Shown here piece after piece: positions 25,243-33,866 of a stretch of 64,000 nt of DNA. A program made the translations under genes and the position numbers. This DNA is from Eubacterium callanderi (GTDB lineage: Bacteria; Bacillota; Clostridia; Eubacteriales; Eubacteriaceae): the NCBI RefSeq assembly GCF_900142645.1, contig NZ_FRBP01000002.1, positions 62,001-126,000 of the forward strand. The letters are read 5' to 3'. The notes beneath the pieces were generated by a model. The model worked only from the letters and a program-made list of their open reading frames with translations, was not told the DNA's origin and made no database searches. Every line of letters begins with the position of its first letter. Positions within the stretch are counted from its first letter, which is position 1.

Positions 25243-26967
25243 ATGACTCAGTTATCTAAGAAAATCCGGGCCGCCACTGTCGGCCTGCTGGTCTCTGCCG
25301 CCATCTTCGCGGCGGGGTGCTCAAACACAGCGGTGAACCAGGGCGGCGAGGTGTATTACAACGCCAAGATCTTCACATCGGACGATGATCAGCCCGAAGC
25401 CAGCGCGCTGGTGGTAAAGGACGGGAAGATCAGCTTTGTGGGCAGCAGCGATGACGCCCTTAAATTCGCCGGCTCGGGCGCCACGTCCCACGACATGGGT
25501 GGCAGTTTGATCCTGCCCGGCCTCATCGACAGCCACGCCCATTATCTGGCCATCAACACCTGGACCAGTGACGTGCTGCCCCTCCAGATTGACCTGTCCA
25601 TGACCCACGACCAGATCCTGGAGGCTGTGAAAGACTACGCCGAGCAGTACCCTGCCGAGGTCGCGCCTGTGATCTCAGGGATGGGCTACGGCACTGACGC
25701 GAAGCCCCTGGCCACCGAGCTGGATAAAGTCGTCTCCGACAGGCCTGTAGTACTCACCAACAGCGGCGGCCACGGCGGCTGGGCCAATACAAAGGCTCTG
25801 GAAATGGCCGGTGTCACTGCCGCGACCCCCGACCCGTCGCCGGGGATCAGCTATTTTGTGCGGGATGAAAACGGCAATCCCACCGGAGAATTCAAGGAAG
25901 CCTCCACCATGGCCATCATGCTGCAAAACCTTGGCTTAACCTCGGGCAAGGCCATCGAAACCCGTTTTCCGGTCTTTACCCAGACAGTTCTGAGCCCCTA
26001 TGGCTACACCTCTTACTATGACGCGGGCCTGCTCGTCGCTGACGAAGAAGAATCCATCGACGCTCTCAGCAAGGCGGGCGCCAACATCCGCGTTTTCACC
26101 TCCTTTGTCTACAGAGACCCTGTCCCTGTCGATGAATTCGTGTCCAAAATGACCTCCGTTCGCGACAAGTACACCTCGGACACTGTGCGCCCAACCACCC
26201 TGAAGCTTTTTAAGGACGGCACACTGGAGGACTATTCCTCCCTCATGTTTGAAAACTTCAGCGACCACTCCGGCGAGGGCGTCGAGATCCTGGATAACGA
26301 CCACATGATGGCGATCGCCAGGGCCGCGGCCGATAAGGGCTTCAACCTCCACACCCACGCCATCGGCGACAAGGCCATCTCCGAAACTCTTGACCTCTAC
26401 CGGGATCTGGGGGACATCGAGGGCACCAAGACCATGGCCCATGTCCAGATTCTGCCCGAGGACGGTATCCAGCGCTTTGCAGAGCAGACTGACGTCTTCT
26501 ACCAGACCACCCCGGTATGGGCCCTGGGCGATGAATTTACCAAGTCCGCCCTGGGCGATGACCGCTACGGCCGCCAGATGCCGCTGAACACCGTTTCCCA
26601 GAACGGCACGCTGCTGACCTTTGGCAGCGACGCCCCGGTGAGCAACGGGCTGGCTGGCATCAACCCCTTTACGGAAATGTACCATGCTGTTAAGCGCGGC
26701 GAATCCGACGATTATGACCCGCCAAAGAGCGAGGGTATCGACATCGCCACCGCCATCAAGGCTTACACCATCAACGGGGCCAGACAGGTCAACGCCGGAG
26801 ATGAAATCGGCAGTATCACCGCTGGCAAAAGCGCGGATTTCATCGTTCTGGACCGCGACCTTTTAACCGTCCCGACCGATGAGATCAAAGATACCACCGT
26901 GCTCCAGACCTACTTTAAGGGCAATGAGGTTTACAACGCCCAGGACCAGCAGGGCACCGCAAAATAA
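25243..26967 (+). CDS. Lipoprotein amidohydrolase (YtcJ-like)
   Basis: 574 residues. Signal peptide with lipobox AAGC (Cys at ~26), so a membrane-anchored extracellular lipoprotein. Amidohydrolase features: GLIDSHAHYLAI (metal site), NLHTHAIGDKA, FGSDAPVSNG (catalytic Asp), ending ITAGKSADFIVLDRDL. Members hydrolyse amide or ester bonds in varied substrates; none can be named here. Location outside the cell is less common for this family and suggests a nutrient or detoxification role. GGGAGGACTAACAA precedes the ATG. Confidence 0.9.
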   Translation: MTQLSKKIRAATVGLLVSAAIFAAGCSNTAVNQGGEVYYNAKIFTSDDDQPEASALVVKDGKISFVGSSDDALKFAGSGATSHDMGGSLILPGLIDSHAHYLAINTWTSDVLPLQIDLSMTHDQILEAVKDYAEQYPAEVAPVISGMGYGTDAKPLATELDKVVSDRPVVLTNSGGHGGWANTKALEMAGVTAATPDPSPGISYFVRDENGNPTGEFKEASTMAIMLQNLGLTSGKAIETRFPVFTQTVLSPYGYTSYYDAGLLVADEEESIDALSKAGANIRVFTSFVYRDPVPVDEFVSKMTSVRDKYTSDTVRPTTLKLFKDGTLEDYSSLMFENFSDHSGEGVEILDNDHMMAIARAAADKGFNLHTHAIGDKAISETLDLYRDLGDIEGTKTMAHVQILPEDGIQRFAEQTDVFYQTTPVWALGDEFTKSALGDDRYGRQMPLNTVSQNGTLLTFGSDAPVSNGLAGINPFTEMYHAVKRGESDDYDPPKSEGIDIATAIKAYTINGARQVNAGDEIGSITAGKSADFIVLDRDLLTVPTDEIKDTTVLQTYFKGNEVYNAQDQQGTAK

Positions 26968-26972
26968 TCTAA

Positions 26973-27021
26973 AAAAAGTGTGAGAAACAGCGCTCAGATG
27001 CGCCTGTTTCTCACACTTTTT
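26973..27021. terminator. Bidirectional terminator
   Basis: A perfect 18-bp inverted repeat AAAAAGTGTGAGAAACAG / CTGTTTCTCACACTTTTT between convergent amidohydrolase and hisJ genes. Confidence 0.9.
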
Positions 27022-27818
27022 TATTGTCCTAAGGGCATCAGCCTTGGCCGGCGTTTTTCAAAGGCCGCCAGCGCCTCAAATCCGCAGTCTCTCAGCAGCG
27101 CGGCCGCCTCGGACAGCCCATCGCCCACCCGGGCCGCGCTGTGGGCGTCGGAGCCGAGGGTGACGATCTGGCCGCCAAGGGCCTTGAACCTTTTTACAAT
27201 CCAGGGGTTTGGCATAAATTGCCGGCAGTTTTTACTCAGGCTGGAGGTATTAATCTCAATGCCCCGGCCCCGGTGGATCACAGCCTTCAAAATCGCTTCA
27301 ATCTGATGCGTGTAGGCGTCGAGCCGGTAGATTCCCTGCTCGTCCCAGGCATAGCGGTTGACCAGGTCCAGGTGGCCGAGCACATCGTAGTCGCCCTCCT
27401 CGGCCAGCCCCAGCACCTCGTCATAGTAAGCGTCAAAGGCGTAGTCGGCGCCGCGCTCCCGGATGGTCTGGCGGATGGTAATATCCCCGATATTGTGGAC
27501 CGAGCCGATGATAAAATCGTAATGGGCCTGGGCCAGAAAATCGTCCAGGGTATCCCGCCGGTACTGCCCCTCCCCAATCTCAAGGCCAAAGCGCACTGCC
27601 GGGCCCGCCCCGGCGCTGTCCCTGAGGTACTCCTCATAAGCCTCGCGGTAGGGGTAAAGGCCAAAGCTCTTATCCTTTGGGTTTACTGTAAAGTGGTCTG
27701 TGATGCACACCTCACTCAGCCCTCTGGCCGCCGCCATTTTACGGATAGCCCCAATGGTCTCCTCCGAGTCAAAGGAAAAGCGGGTGTGAACATGGTAATC
27801 GGCAAGATAACCGGACAT
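27021..27818 (-). CDS. hisJ: HisJ-family histidinol-phosphatase (PHP domain)
   Basis: 265 residues. PHP metal motif DYHVHTRFSFDS at the start, then CITDHF, IIGSVHNI, DVLGHLD and GSDAH, the order of the PHP family. Expected reaction is L-histidinol phosphate hydrolysis, though some members hydrolyse other phosphoesters, and no his genes are nearby. It follows the RnlA-like gene by 13 bp and is probably cotranscribed with it. Confidence 0.88.
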   Translation of the reverse strand: MSGYLADYHVHTRFSFDSEETIGAIRKMAAARGLSEVCITDHFTVNPKDKSFGLYPYREAYEEYLRDSAGAGPAVRFGLEIGEGQYRRDTLDDFLAQAHYDFIIGSVHNIGDITIRQTIRERGADYAFDAYYDEVLGLAEEGDYDVLGHLDLVNRYAWDEQGIYRLDAYTHQIEAILKAVIHRGRGIEINTSSLSKNCRQFMPNPWIVKRFKALGGQIVTLGSDAHSAARVGDGLSEAAALLRDCGFEALAAFEKRRPRLMPLGQ

Positions 27819-27831
27819 AGGCGCTCCTCCC

Positions 27832-29451
27832 TCAGATGGTGATGGTCATCTCTTCCAGATGAAACTGAAAGCTGGCTGCCTCCAGGTTCTGCAGGGCGCT
27901 GATACAGATGTCCTCAGCCGCTTCCCGGCTGCCAATGACCATGACATTGTCCAGATTGGCGTGGAACAGGGCGTTTCTGTAGCTCCCGAAGTTCTCAAAA
28001 ATGGACTGGAGCATCTCACCCTTCATGGAGTCGTTGATCATCTGCAGATACTGGTGCTTCTGGCGCCCGACAGTTTTAAAAATCTTGCCCACCGGCTGGT
28101 TGGCCAGGTCGATGCCGCTCAGGTCTGCCAGGTATTTGAGGTACAGCTCAACCCCGCGGTATACGGAGAAAACCATGGGGCTGTAGTCGGTCAGCTCGAT
28201 GCTGGCGTCGTTCAGCAGCACAAAGGACGGCGAAATCAGGTTGATGAACTGGTCCGCCTGATCCTTTAAGATCCGGATGGTATAGGGGATCTTTTTCCGG
28301 ATGACCTCATTGATGGATTCCTTTTCCACCCTGCGGTCTCCGGTATTGTTCTCAAAAATATCCTCCAAGCGGATAATGCAGTCCCGCAGCAGCTCGGTGT
28401 TCAGTCCCTTCATCTCACACACGCCGGTGTTGTTGTTGCGCCTGAAAAATACGGACTGTCCCTCAGAGACCATTTTAAAGCCGTTTTCCAGAGACTCGTT
28501 GGCCGCACCATCCAGCCAGCTGTTCCGGCAGATATAATCCCAGGTGGCGGTTTTCATGGGGAACCGCAGCTCAAAGGATAAAGGCTCAGGTGATTCGGCC
28601 TTTACACAGTCGATGGCTTCCACCAGGTAGCTGTTAATGTTGCTGGTCAGGGTGACCGCCTGTTTTCTTTTTCCCGGGCCTGTATTTTCAATTTTCAGGC
28701 TGACACTGTTATTGCTTTTGTCCGTGATGGCCTTGAGCTTTTTGGTCGAGCTGAGGCTCAGCTTCTCGCCAGTGACCACAATGCGGTTGATGCGGAAGCT
28801 GATGTCCTGTACCGTCCAGTGGGGCTCGGTCTTTGGGGGCTTTAGGGGCTCCTCGGCCACGGGCAGGGCTGTGAGCGCGGCCACGGCCACCGGCTGCTTT
28901 TTCTTTTCCCACTTGTAGCTTTCATTTTTCACCGCTGCCTTCTTGGCCGGCTCTTTTTTGGCGGTTTCCTTTTTAGCCGTCTCCTTTTTGGCGGTTTCCC
29001 GGTCAATGGGGTCTCCCCACTGGCGGTCAAACAGAGGGGCCAGGTCTGTGTCAAACAAATCGTTGCTGGCATAGACGGTGGCAATGCGCTTTTTGTTAAA
29101 ATAGGAGATGGTGAACTTGCGCTTGTTCACATAAAAAACCCGGTGGTATTTTTTATTGTATTTGGGATTGTTGGTAAAATCCGGCCGTTTCATCAGGGTT
29201 TCGATCAGCTCCTCATACCCCTTCTCGCTCATGGAGAAGGAGTAGGTACAGGATATGCGGTGCGCAGAAACCGACAGCACCTCCAGATCCCGGTCAATGG
29301 CCTGTGAGGGGGCCCCGGAGATAAAGCAGTTGTTCTTTCCAGCTGCCTTGGTAAATTTAGCCTTGGAGGCCAGCACCATATTATCCGGTATGTCGTACGC
29401 CGCAATGGTGAGGTTTTCCAAAGCCTTCAGATCGCAAAGTTTTACTTTCAT
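27832..29451 (-). CDS. RnlA-like HEPN-domain protein (putative ribonuclease toxin)
   Basis: 539 residues. The C-terminal part carries FSVYRGVELYLKYL and SYRNALFHAN, an R-x4-H HEPN catalytic motif (R492, H497), in a setting that resembles the RNase LS toxin RnlA. Residues ~1-145 look like an RnlA-type N-terminal domain (KFTISYFNKKRIATVYAS), and a lysine-rich linker with repeated KKETA units spans ~151-176. E. coli RnlA is 357 residues, so this is longer. No RnlB-like antitoxin adjoins: the next gene on this strand is hisJ. Family call is by eye and moderate. AAAGGAGGGTTGCT precedes the ATG. Confidence 0.65.
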   Translation of the reverse strand: MKVKLCDLKALENLTIAAYDIPDNMVLASKAKFTKAAGKNNCFISGAPSQAIDRDLEVLSVSAHRISCTYSFSMSEKGYEELIETLMKRPDFTNNPKYNKKYHRVFYVNKRKFTISYFNKKRIATVYASNDLFDTDLAPLFDRQWGDPIDRETAKKETAKKETAKKEPAKKAAVKNESYKWEKKKQPVAVAALTALPVAEEPLKPPKTEPHWTVQDISFRINRIVVTGEKLSLSSTKKLKAITDKSNNSVSLKIENTGPGKRKQAVTLTSNINSYLVEAIDCVKAESPEPLSFELRFPMKTATWDYICRNSWLDGAANESLENGFKMVSEGQSVFFRRNNNTGVCEMKGLNTELLRDCIIRLEDIFENNTGDRRVEKESINEVIRKKIPYTIRILKDQADQFINLISPSFVLLNDASIELTDYSPMVFSVYRGVELYLKYLADLSGIDLANQPVGKIFKTVGRQKHQYLQMINDSMKGEMLQSIFENFGSYRNALFHANLDNVMVIGSREAAEDICISALQNLEAASFQFHLEEMTITI

Positions 29452-29554
29452 AGCAACCCTCCTTTTCTCTATTGTTATTTATACGCCTTTTTCGCTCTAT
29501 TAATCATACCACAGAGGGGGGTGAATGTATATTAAATTCCACACTACGCAAAAA

Positions 29555-29578
29555 GATCGGCGCAAAACTGCGCCGATC
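29555..29578 (-). terminator. Conserved hairpin member 4
   Basis: GATCGGCGCAA-AA-CTGCGCCGATC, five A on the left giving a T-run on the minus strand. It lies 240 bp past the FGGY kinase stop, with a MITE-like repeat in between, so the repeat may have inserted between gene and terminator. Confidence 0.75.
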
Positions 29579-29634
29579 TTACACTGTTGATGAAGCTTTA
29601 AATTAAGAGGTTAAACTTTAGAAAGAGACTTTTG

Positions 29635-29778
29635 AATGGAGAATGTAGAATTGAGAATGGAGAATTACAGGAACAAAATGCTGCGCATTTTGAGTAGGAT
29701 AGCGGCCGCGGCCCGCTATATGAATCGCTTTTTCGTTAGAAAAAGGGTTCACTCATTCTCCATTCTCAATTTTCCATT
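29635..29778. repeat. MITE-like palindromic repeat, copy B (144 bp)
   Basis: Same ends and core as copy A at 1667-1816: GAATGGAGAAT-type left end, AACAAAATGCTG, GCGGCC core, AATCGCTTTTTCGT and inverted right end. It accounts for most of the gene-free stretch 29452-29818 together with the hairpin at 29555. Confidence 0.8.
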
Positions 29779-29818
29779 GAAAGTGCCTCCCACTTTAATG
29801 CTCATCCAACCGCCAAGC

Positions 29819-31327
29819 TTACGCCCCCGCCATGGTTCCCTTTAGCTGATGGTAGATTTCCACATATTTTTCAAAGATGCCTTCATACACCGCATGGGTT
29901 TCCGGGTTTGGCTCGACCACATAGGCTTCCTTAACCATGCCGCGGGTGGCTTCCTCAAAATTCATGTAGGCCTTAGAGCCCACAGAGGCCACAATGGCAC
30001 AGCCCAGAGCGCTGGCGCCTGCGTCCTCGGTCACCACAATGGGTTTTCCGGTCACATCCGAGATGATCTGCATCCAGACCTTATCCTTGGTAACGCCGCC
30101 GCAGCCCACAATGGTATTGACCGGGCTGCCATTCTGCTCAAAGCTGTCAATGATGTTCTTGGTGCCAAAGGCCACAGATTCCAGCAGGGCTCTGTAAATA
30201 TGCGCCTTGGTATGGCTGAGGGTCAGGCCATAGATAACCCCCTTGGCGTTGGCGTCCTTATAGGGGGTACGGTTCCCCTGGAAGAAATCCAGAGCCACCA
30301 GTCCGTCGGCCCCGGGGGCAATGCCCTCAATCTGTTCATTCATATAGGCGTAGGGGTTGTCCATTTTGTCCACGCCAAACTCACGCATGTACCATTTTAC
30401 AATGGAGCCGGCTGAGGTCTGCCCTCCCTCCAAAAGCCACGCGTCCGGAATAATGGGCGCGTCGTAGGGCCCCCAGAGGCCGTCCAGCTGCAGCTTCTGT
30501 TCGGAGAAGCAGAGCTGTACAAAGCTGGTGCCCATGATCATGGCCATTTTACCGGCCCGGTCTACCCCCAGGCCAAGCATACCGATGTGGGCGTCGATGC
30601 CCCCCTGCACCACGAGCATTTCCGGGTTCAGATCGTATTTTTCCGCAAAATCCTTATTGATGGTGCCCAGCACATCACCCACACGGGTCACATCCAGAAT
30701 CATCTTATCCTTATAATCCTCAAGGCCTGCCTGGTTGAAGAAGTCATCGGACCAGCCGCCCTCGCAGGCCACATAATGGGCCTTGCAGGCTGCCTGGCAG
30801 ACCGAGTTCGTAAATTTGCCGCAGAGCTTATGGTTGATATAGTCCAGCTGCTCGATGATCTTATAGCTCTTTTGATAGATCTCCGGCTGATTATTCTTAA
30901 TCCAGAGCATTTTCGGGATGGTCCACTCCACAGAATCCTCGCCGCCGCAGTAGTCGAGGATCGGGTGGTGGGTCGCGTTGACAAGCTCTGTTTCCTTAAC
31001 CGCCCGGTTGTCCATCCACATGATGGCATTGGTCAGGGCCTCGCCGTTTTCATCCACCGGGATAATGGTGGGTGAGGTGGCGCACACGCTGATGGCGGAT
31101 ATGCTGTAGCGCAGGCCAATGGACAGCTTATCGGTCACATTGGCGACCGCGGTGTTCAGACAGCGCCACCAGTCCGCGGGCCGCTGCTCCGCCCACCCCG
31201 CCTGGGGGTACAGGGTTTCATAAGCCTGCTCATCCGAAACCACCACGTTGCCGCTCATATCGGCCACCACCACACGCACACTCTGCGTGCCCAAATCAAT
31301 ACCCATAAAATAATTCGCTTGCTTCAT
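29819..31327 (-). CDS. FGGY-family carbohydrate kinase
   Basis: 502 residues. N-terminal ATPase loop MGIDLGTQSVRVVVAD, QGGIDAHIGMLGLG and the C-terminal VGCGGVTKDKVWMQIISD are FGGY hallmarks. Substrate could be xylulose, ribulose or a polyol such as erythritol or ribitol. It lies near a SorC-type regulator and a GpsA-like dehydrogenase, so a small polyol or sugar pathway is likely but not proven. Its 5' side contains a 202-bp repeated structured element. Confidence 0.88.
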   Translation of the reverse strand: MKQANYFMGIDLGTQSVRVVVADMSGNVVVSDEQAYETLYPQAGWAEQRPADWWRCLNTAVANVTDKLSIGLRYSISAISVCATSPTIIPVDENGEALTNAIMWMDNRAVKETELVNATHHPILDYCGGEDSVEWTIPKMLWIKNNQPEIYQKSYKIIEQLDYINHKLCGKFTNSVCQAACKAHYVACEGGWSDDFFNQAGLEDYKDKMILDVTRVGDVLGTINKDFAEKYDLNPEMLVVQGGIDAHIGMLGLGVDRAGKMAMIMGTSFVQLCFSEQKLQLDGLWGPYDAPIIPDAWLLEGGQTSAGSIVKWYMREFGVDKMDNPYAYMNEQIEGIAPGADGLVALDFFQGNRTPYKDANAKGVIYGLTLSHTKAHIYRALLESVAFGTKNIIDSFEQNGSPVNTIVGCGGVTKDKVWMQIISDVTGKPIVVTEDAGASALGCAIVASVGSKAYMNFEEATRGMVKEAYVVEPNPETHAVYEGIFEKYVEIYHQLKGTMAGA

Positions 31328-31367
31328 TTAAATTTCCCCCTTAGAAATTTGAAATTTATTTTCGGAT

Positions 31368-31569
31368 TGTCGAAAAAACAGAAAGACGAAGCCTTTTACC
31401 TAAGGAAGAAAAAAGCGTCCTGCGGGCAACAACCTCACACGGATATCTTCTTCACTAAAGTTAACGCCTGATCTCACCAGTGTCCGGCTGTTCCGGTTGT
31501 GTTTCACGATTCCTGGCCGTTTACCTCAGCGCCTGGACCTTTTTACTTATCTGGATAAAAGGCGCAGTC
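31368..31569. repeat. Structured two-copy element, copy 1 (about 202 bp)
   Basis: Closely similar to 35248-35458 over its full length. Conserved blocks: GACGAAGCCTTTTACCTAAGG, CTTCTTCACTAAAG, CTCACCAGTGTCCGGCTG and GCGCCTGGACC..GGATAAAAGGCGC. Pairings GCGCCT/AGGCGC and CCGG/CCGG hold in both copies. It lies upstream of the FGGY kinase and just past the SorC gene. It does not match a riboswitch I can name with confidence. Strand of any RNA is unresolved: one compensating pair favours plus, another minus. Confidence 0.75.
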
Positions 31570-31575
31570 GCTGAC

Positions 31576-32544
31576 TTATTTTTTCGAGTCCTCTGAATTT
31601 TCGTCGATCTCCAGAACCTTTCTCGCCAGCGGCTCGTCAAGATAAAGCACATCGGCATAGCCGCCGCGCAGAGCGCCCAGAACGGCCTCGGCTTTCTCAA
31701 GCCCCACGGCTACCATCAGCTTATTCGGTATTTTCTTAATGTGCTCAAGGGAAGTCCCCACGACTCTGCCGTCCAGGTTTTCATCCGCCACGTTGCCATC
31801 AATATCAATATAATGTGAGCAGACATCGCCCACTGCGCCTTTGGTCTTAAAGCTCATGTACTCCCGCGGGCTAAAGCAGCCCAGCTCATAGAGCACCGAA
31901 CGCTCGGTGATGTTGCCCACCGAAAAGACCGCGGTCCTGCAGCGTTTTGCAAGCTGAAGCACTGAGCTGATCTGGGAATCCCCCATGATCACCTCAGCGA
32001 TATGCGGCGTGTCCACAATGGCCGGCGCAGGCAGCAGATAGCCGTCCCCGCCGATGGCGTTCTTGAATGCCTTGACAATATCCGTCGCGCCTGACTCGTA
32101 CAGGGCCCTTGAAGCCCCGCCGTTGAGCTGGATAGTCAGGGTATTGCTGCGGCTCATTTTTGGCAGGTGCTTAATGAGGACATTTAAGGTCCGTCCCCAG
32201 GCCACGCCCACGACGCTGTCATCCACGATGTACTTGGGCAGGTCCGCCGCCATGGCGCTGCAGACATCCTGCACCAGCACCTCCCGGTTTTCCACAACAT
32301 CGGCCGCAATCACCACCTTGCGGATGCCAAAACGGTTGGTAAATTCAGCCTCCAGATCGGCCAGCGCGTAATGCGGCTGACGAATCCGAACCTCCACAAA
32401 CCCCAGGTCCATGGCGTTCTTTAAAAGACGGCTGACGGTGGATTTAGAAATGTTTTCCTTGGCGCCGATATCCTGCTGGCTCATCTTGAGTTCATAGTAC
32501 ATTTTAGCGACGCGAAGGATCTGATTGACTTTGCTCTGTTCCAT
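31576..32544 (-). CDS. SorC/DeoR-type sugar-responsive regulator
   Basis: 322 residues, normal SorC length. N-terminal HTH (YYELKMSQQDIGAKENISKSTVSRLL, core NISKSTVSRLL) and a sugar-phosphate-binding domain with VGVAWGRTL, QLNGGASRAL, LYELGCFSP and VVGTSLEHIKKIP, ending in a KAEAVLGALRGGY helix. Divergent from the GpsA-like gene with a clear palindrome between; followed by the kinase. Probably senses the phosphorylated product of the adjacent kinase. Confidence 0.92.
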   Translation of the reverse strand: MEQSKVNQILRVAKMYYELKMSQQDIGAKENISKSTVSRLLKNAMDLGFVEVRIRQPHYALADLEAEFTNRFGIRKVVIAADVVENREVLVQDVCSAMAADLPKYIVDDSVVGVAWGRTLNVLIKHLPKMSRSNTLTIQLNGGASRALYESGATDIVKAFKNAIGGDGYLLPAPAIVDTPHIAEVIMGDSQISSVLQLAKRCRTAVFSVGNITERSVLYELGCFSPREYMSFKTKGAVGDVCSHYIDIDGNVADENLDGRVVGTSLEHIKKIPNKLMVAVGLEKAEAVLGALRGGYADVLYLDEPLARKVLEIDENSEDSKK

Positions 32545-32588
32545 AATGCTGTCTTCCCTTCTTGGTGGTAGAGAAAAATTTCAATATC

Positions 32589-32602
32589 TGAGATTATTTT
32601 CA
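32589..32602. promoter_or_regulatory. SorC half-operator (direct repeat)
   Basis: TGAGATTATTTTCA, an exact copy of the left arm at 32669-32682, 80 bp from it and close to the sorC start. Fits autoregulation. Confidence 0.65.
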
Positions 32603-32668
32603 TTGTAATGGTTTTTCAATACTTTGTCAAGCTTATTTTTGTGAAAAACACAATACCGCAAAAATATA

Positions 32669-32701
32669 TGAGATTATTTTCAGTATTTGAAAAAAATCTC
32701 A
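32669..32701. promoter_or_regulatory. SorC operator (14-5-14 inverted repeat)
   Basis: TGAGATTATTTTCA-gtatt-TGAAAAAAATCTCA, ending 9 bp before a TTGACA -35 box for the GpsA-like gene. Confidence 0.78.
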
Positions 32702-32709
32702 TTTTTCTC

Positions 32710-32738
32710 TTGACAATTCAAAAAAACAGGCGTATTCT
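32710..32738 (+). promoter_or_regulatory. Promoter of the GpsA-like gene
   Basis: TTGACA (32710-32715), 17-bp spacer, TATTCT (32733-32738); a better -10, TATAAT at 32738, has too long a spacer (22 bp). Next to the SorC palindrome. Confidence 0.55.
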
Positions 32739-32792
32739 ATAATCAACAACCAATTACCACGAGAAACAAGAAAACCAAAGGAGATTAAAACT

Positions 32793-33833
32793 ATGAGCAT
32801 TCTTACCTATGTCGGCGCAGGCCAGATGGCATCTGCATTAACTTATCCTGTGATTGAAAACGGACACGAAGTACGGTTGGTGGGTACCCCCCTTGACAGA
32901 GAAATCATTGACGAGCTCCGCAGATCAAACTTCCATATCAATTTAAAGAGAACCTTGCCGGACAGTGTTAAGTACTACCAGGTCGAAGAAGTGGAAGAAG
33001 CCCTCAAAGGTGCAGATGTTGTATTATGCGGCGTCAGCAGCTTCGGTGTCGACTGGTTCGCGGAAAATATTCTTCCAATCATCCCTGACGATGTTCCGAT
33101 GATCGCAGTGACCAAGGGCATGATCGACCAGGAAGACGGCTCCATGATCACCTATCCCCACTACTGGGAATCCAGACTTCCTGAGGGCAAAAAGCTTTCC
33201 ATCAACGGCATCGGCGGTCCATGCACCAGCTATGAGCTGGCCGACAAGGACAATTCCGCCGTGGCATTCTGTGGCCGTGACATTGAAACCCTGCGCAAAA
33301 TCAAGGCAATGTTCACTGCCCCCTACTACCATGTAAGCCTCTCAACCGATGTGATCGGTGTTGAATGCGCCGTCGCGCTCAAAAACGCTTACGCCCTGGG
33401 CGTTTCCCTGGCAGTCGGCATCGCGGAAAAGAATGAAGGCATCGGCGTTCAGCATTACAACTCCCAGGCCGCCCTGTTTGGACAGAGCGTGAAAGAAATG
33501 AAGCAGCTTCTGAATTTAGTGGGCGGCGGTGAAGAAAATATCATCTACGGCGCCGGCGACCTCTATGTTACCATCTTCGGTGGAAGAACCCGTAAAATCG
33601 GTACACTTCTCGGCCGCGGCATGTCCTTCGACGACGCCATGGAAGAGCTGGCAGGCGTCACACTGGAATCCATTGTCATCGCCACCCGCACCGCGAAGGC
33701 TGTCCGCAGACTGGCCGAAAACGGCAAGGTCGATCTGGCCGACTTCCCGCTGCTCATGCACGTAGATGACATCATTAACAAGGGCGCCGAAGTGGATATC
33801 CCCTGGAAAGCCTTTGAAACTGAAAAATTCTAG
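32793..33833 (+). CDS. GpsA-like NAD(P)-dependent glycerol-3-phosphate-type dehydrogenase
   Basis: 346 residues. Rossmann GAGQMASALTYPV at the N-terminus is atypical (GxGxxA rather than GAGxWGTALA). ALKNAYALGVSLAVG carries the conserved catalytic-region Lys and GAGDLYVTIFGGRTRKIG is the GpsA signature. Divergent from a SorC regulator, so it is probably catabolic, acting on a polyol phosphate rather than supplying lipid synthesis. Substrate is inference. AAAGGAGATTAAAACT precedes the ATG. Confidence 0.85.
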   Translation: MSILTYVGAGQMASALTYPVIENGHEVRLVGTPLDREIIDELRRSNFHINLKRTLPDSVKYYQVEEVEEALKGADVVLCGVSSFGVDWFAENILPIIPDDVPMIAVTKGMIDQEDGSMITYPHYWESRLPEGKKLSINGIGGPCTSYELADKDNSAVAFCGRDIETLRKIKAMFTAPYYHVSLSTDVIGVECAVALKNAYALGVSLAVGIAEKNEGIGVQHYNSQAALFGQSVKEMKQLLNLVGGGEENIIYGAGDLYVTIFGGRTRKIGTLLGRGMSFDDAMEELAGVTLESIVIATRTAKAVRRLAENGKVDLADFPLLMHVDDIINKGAEVDIPWKAFETEKF

Positions 33834-33866
33834 ACAGCCCCTGCATCTCATATATAACCCCAAAAA

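Noticed and set aside
31368..31569. Two-copy element as a cobalamin riboswitch
   Set aside because: On the minus strand GGAATCGTGAAA and CACTGGTGAGA recall parts of the cobalamin aptamer, but the 3' box and the P1 pairing do not fit, and copy 2 has no gene behind it on that strand.
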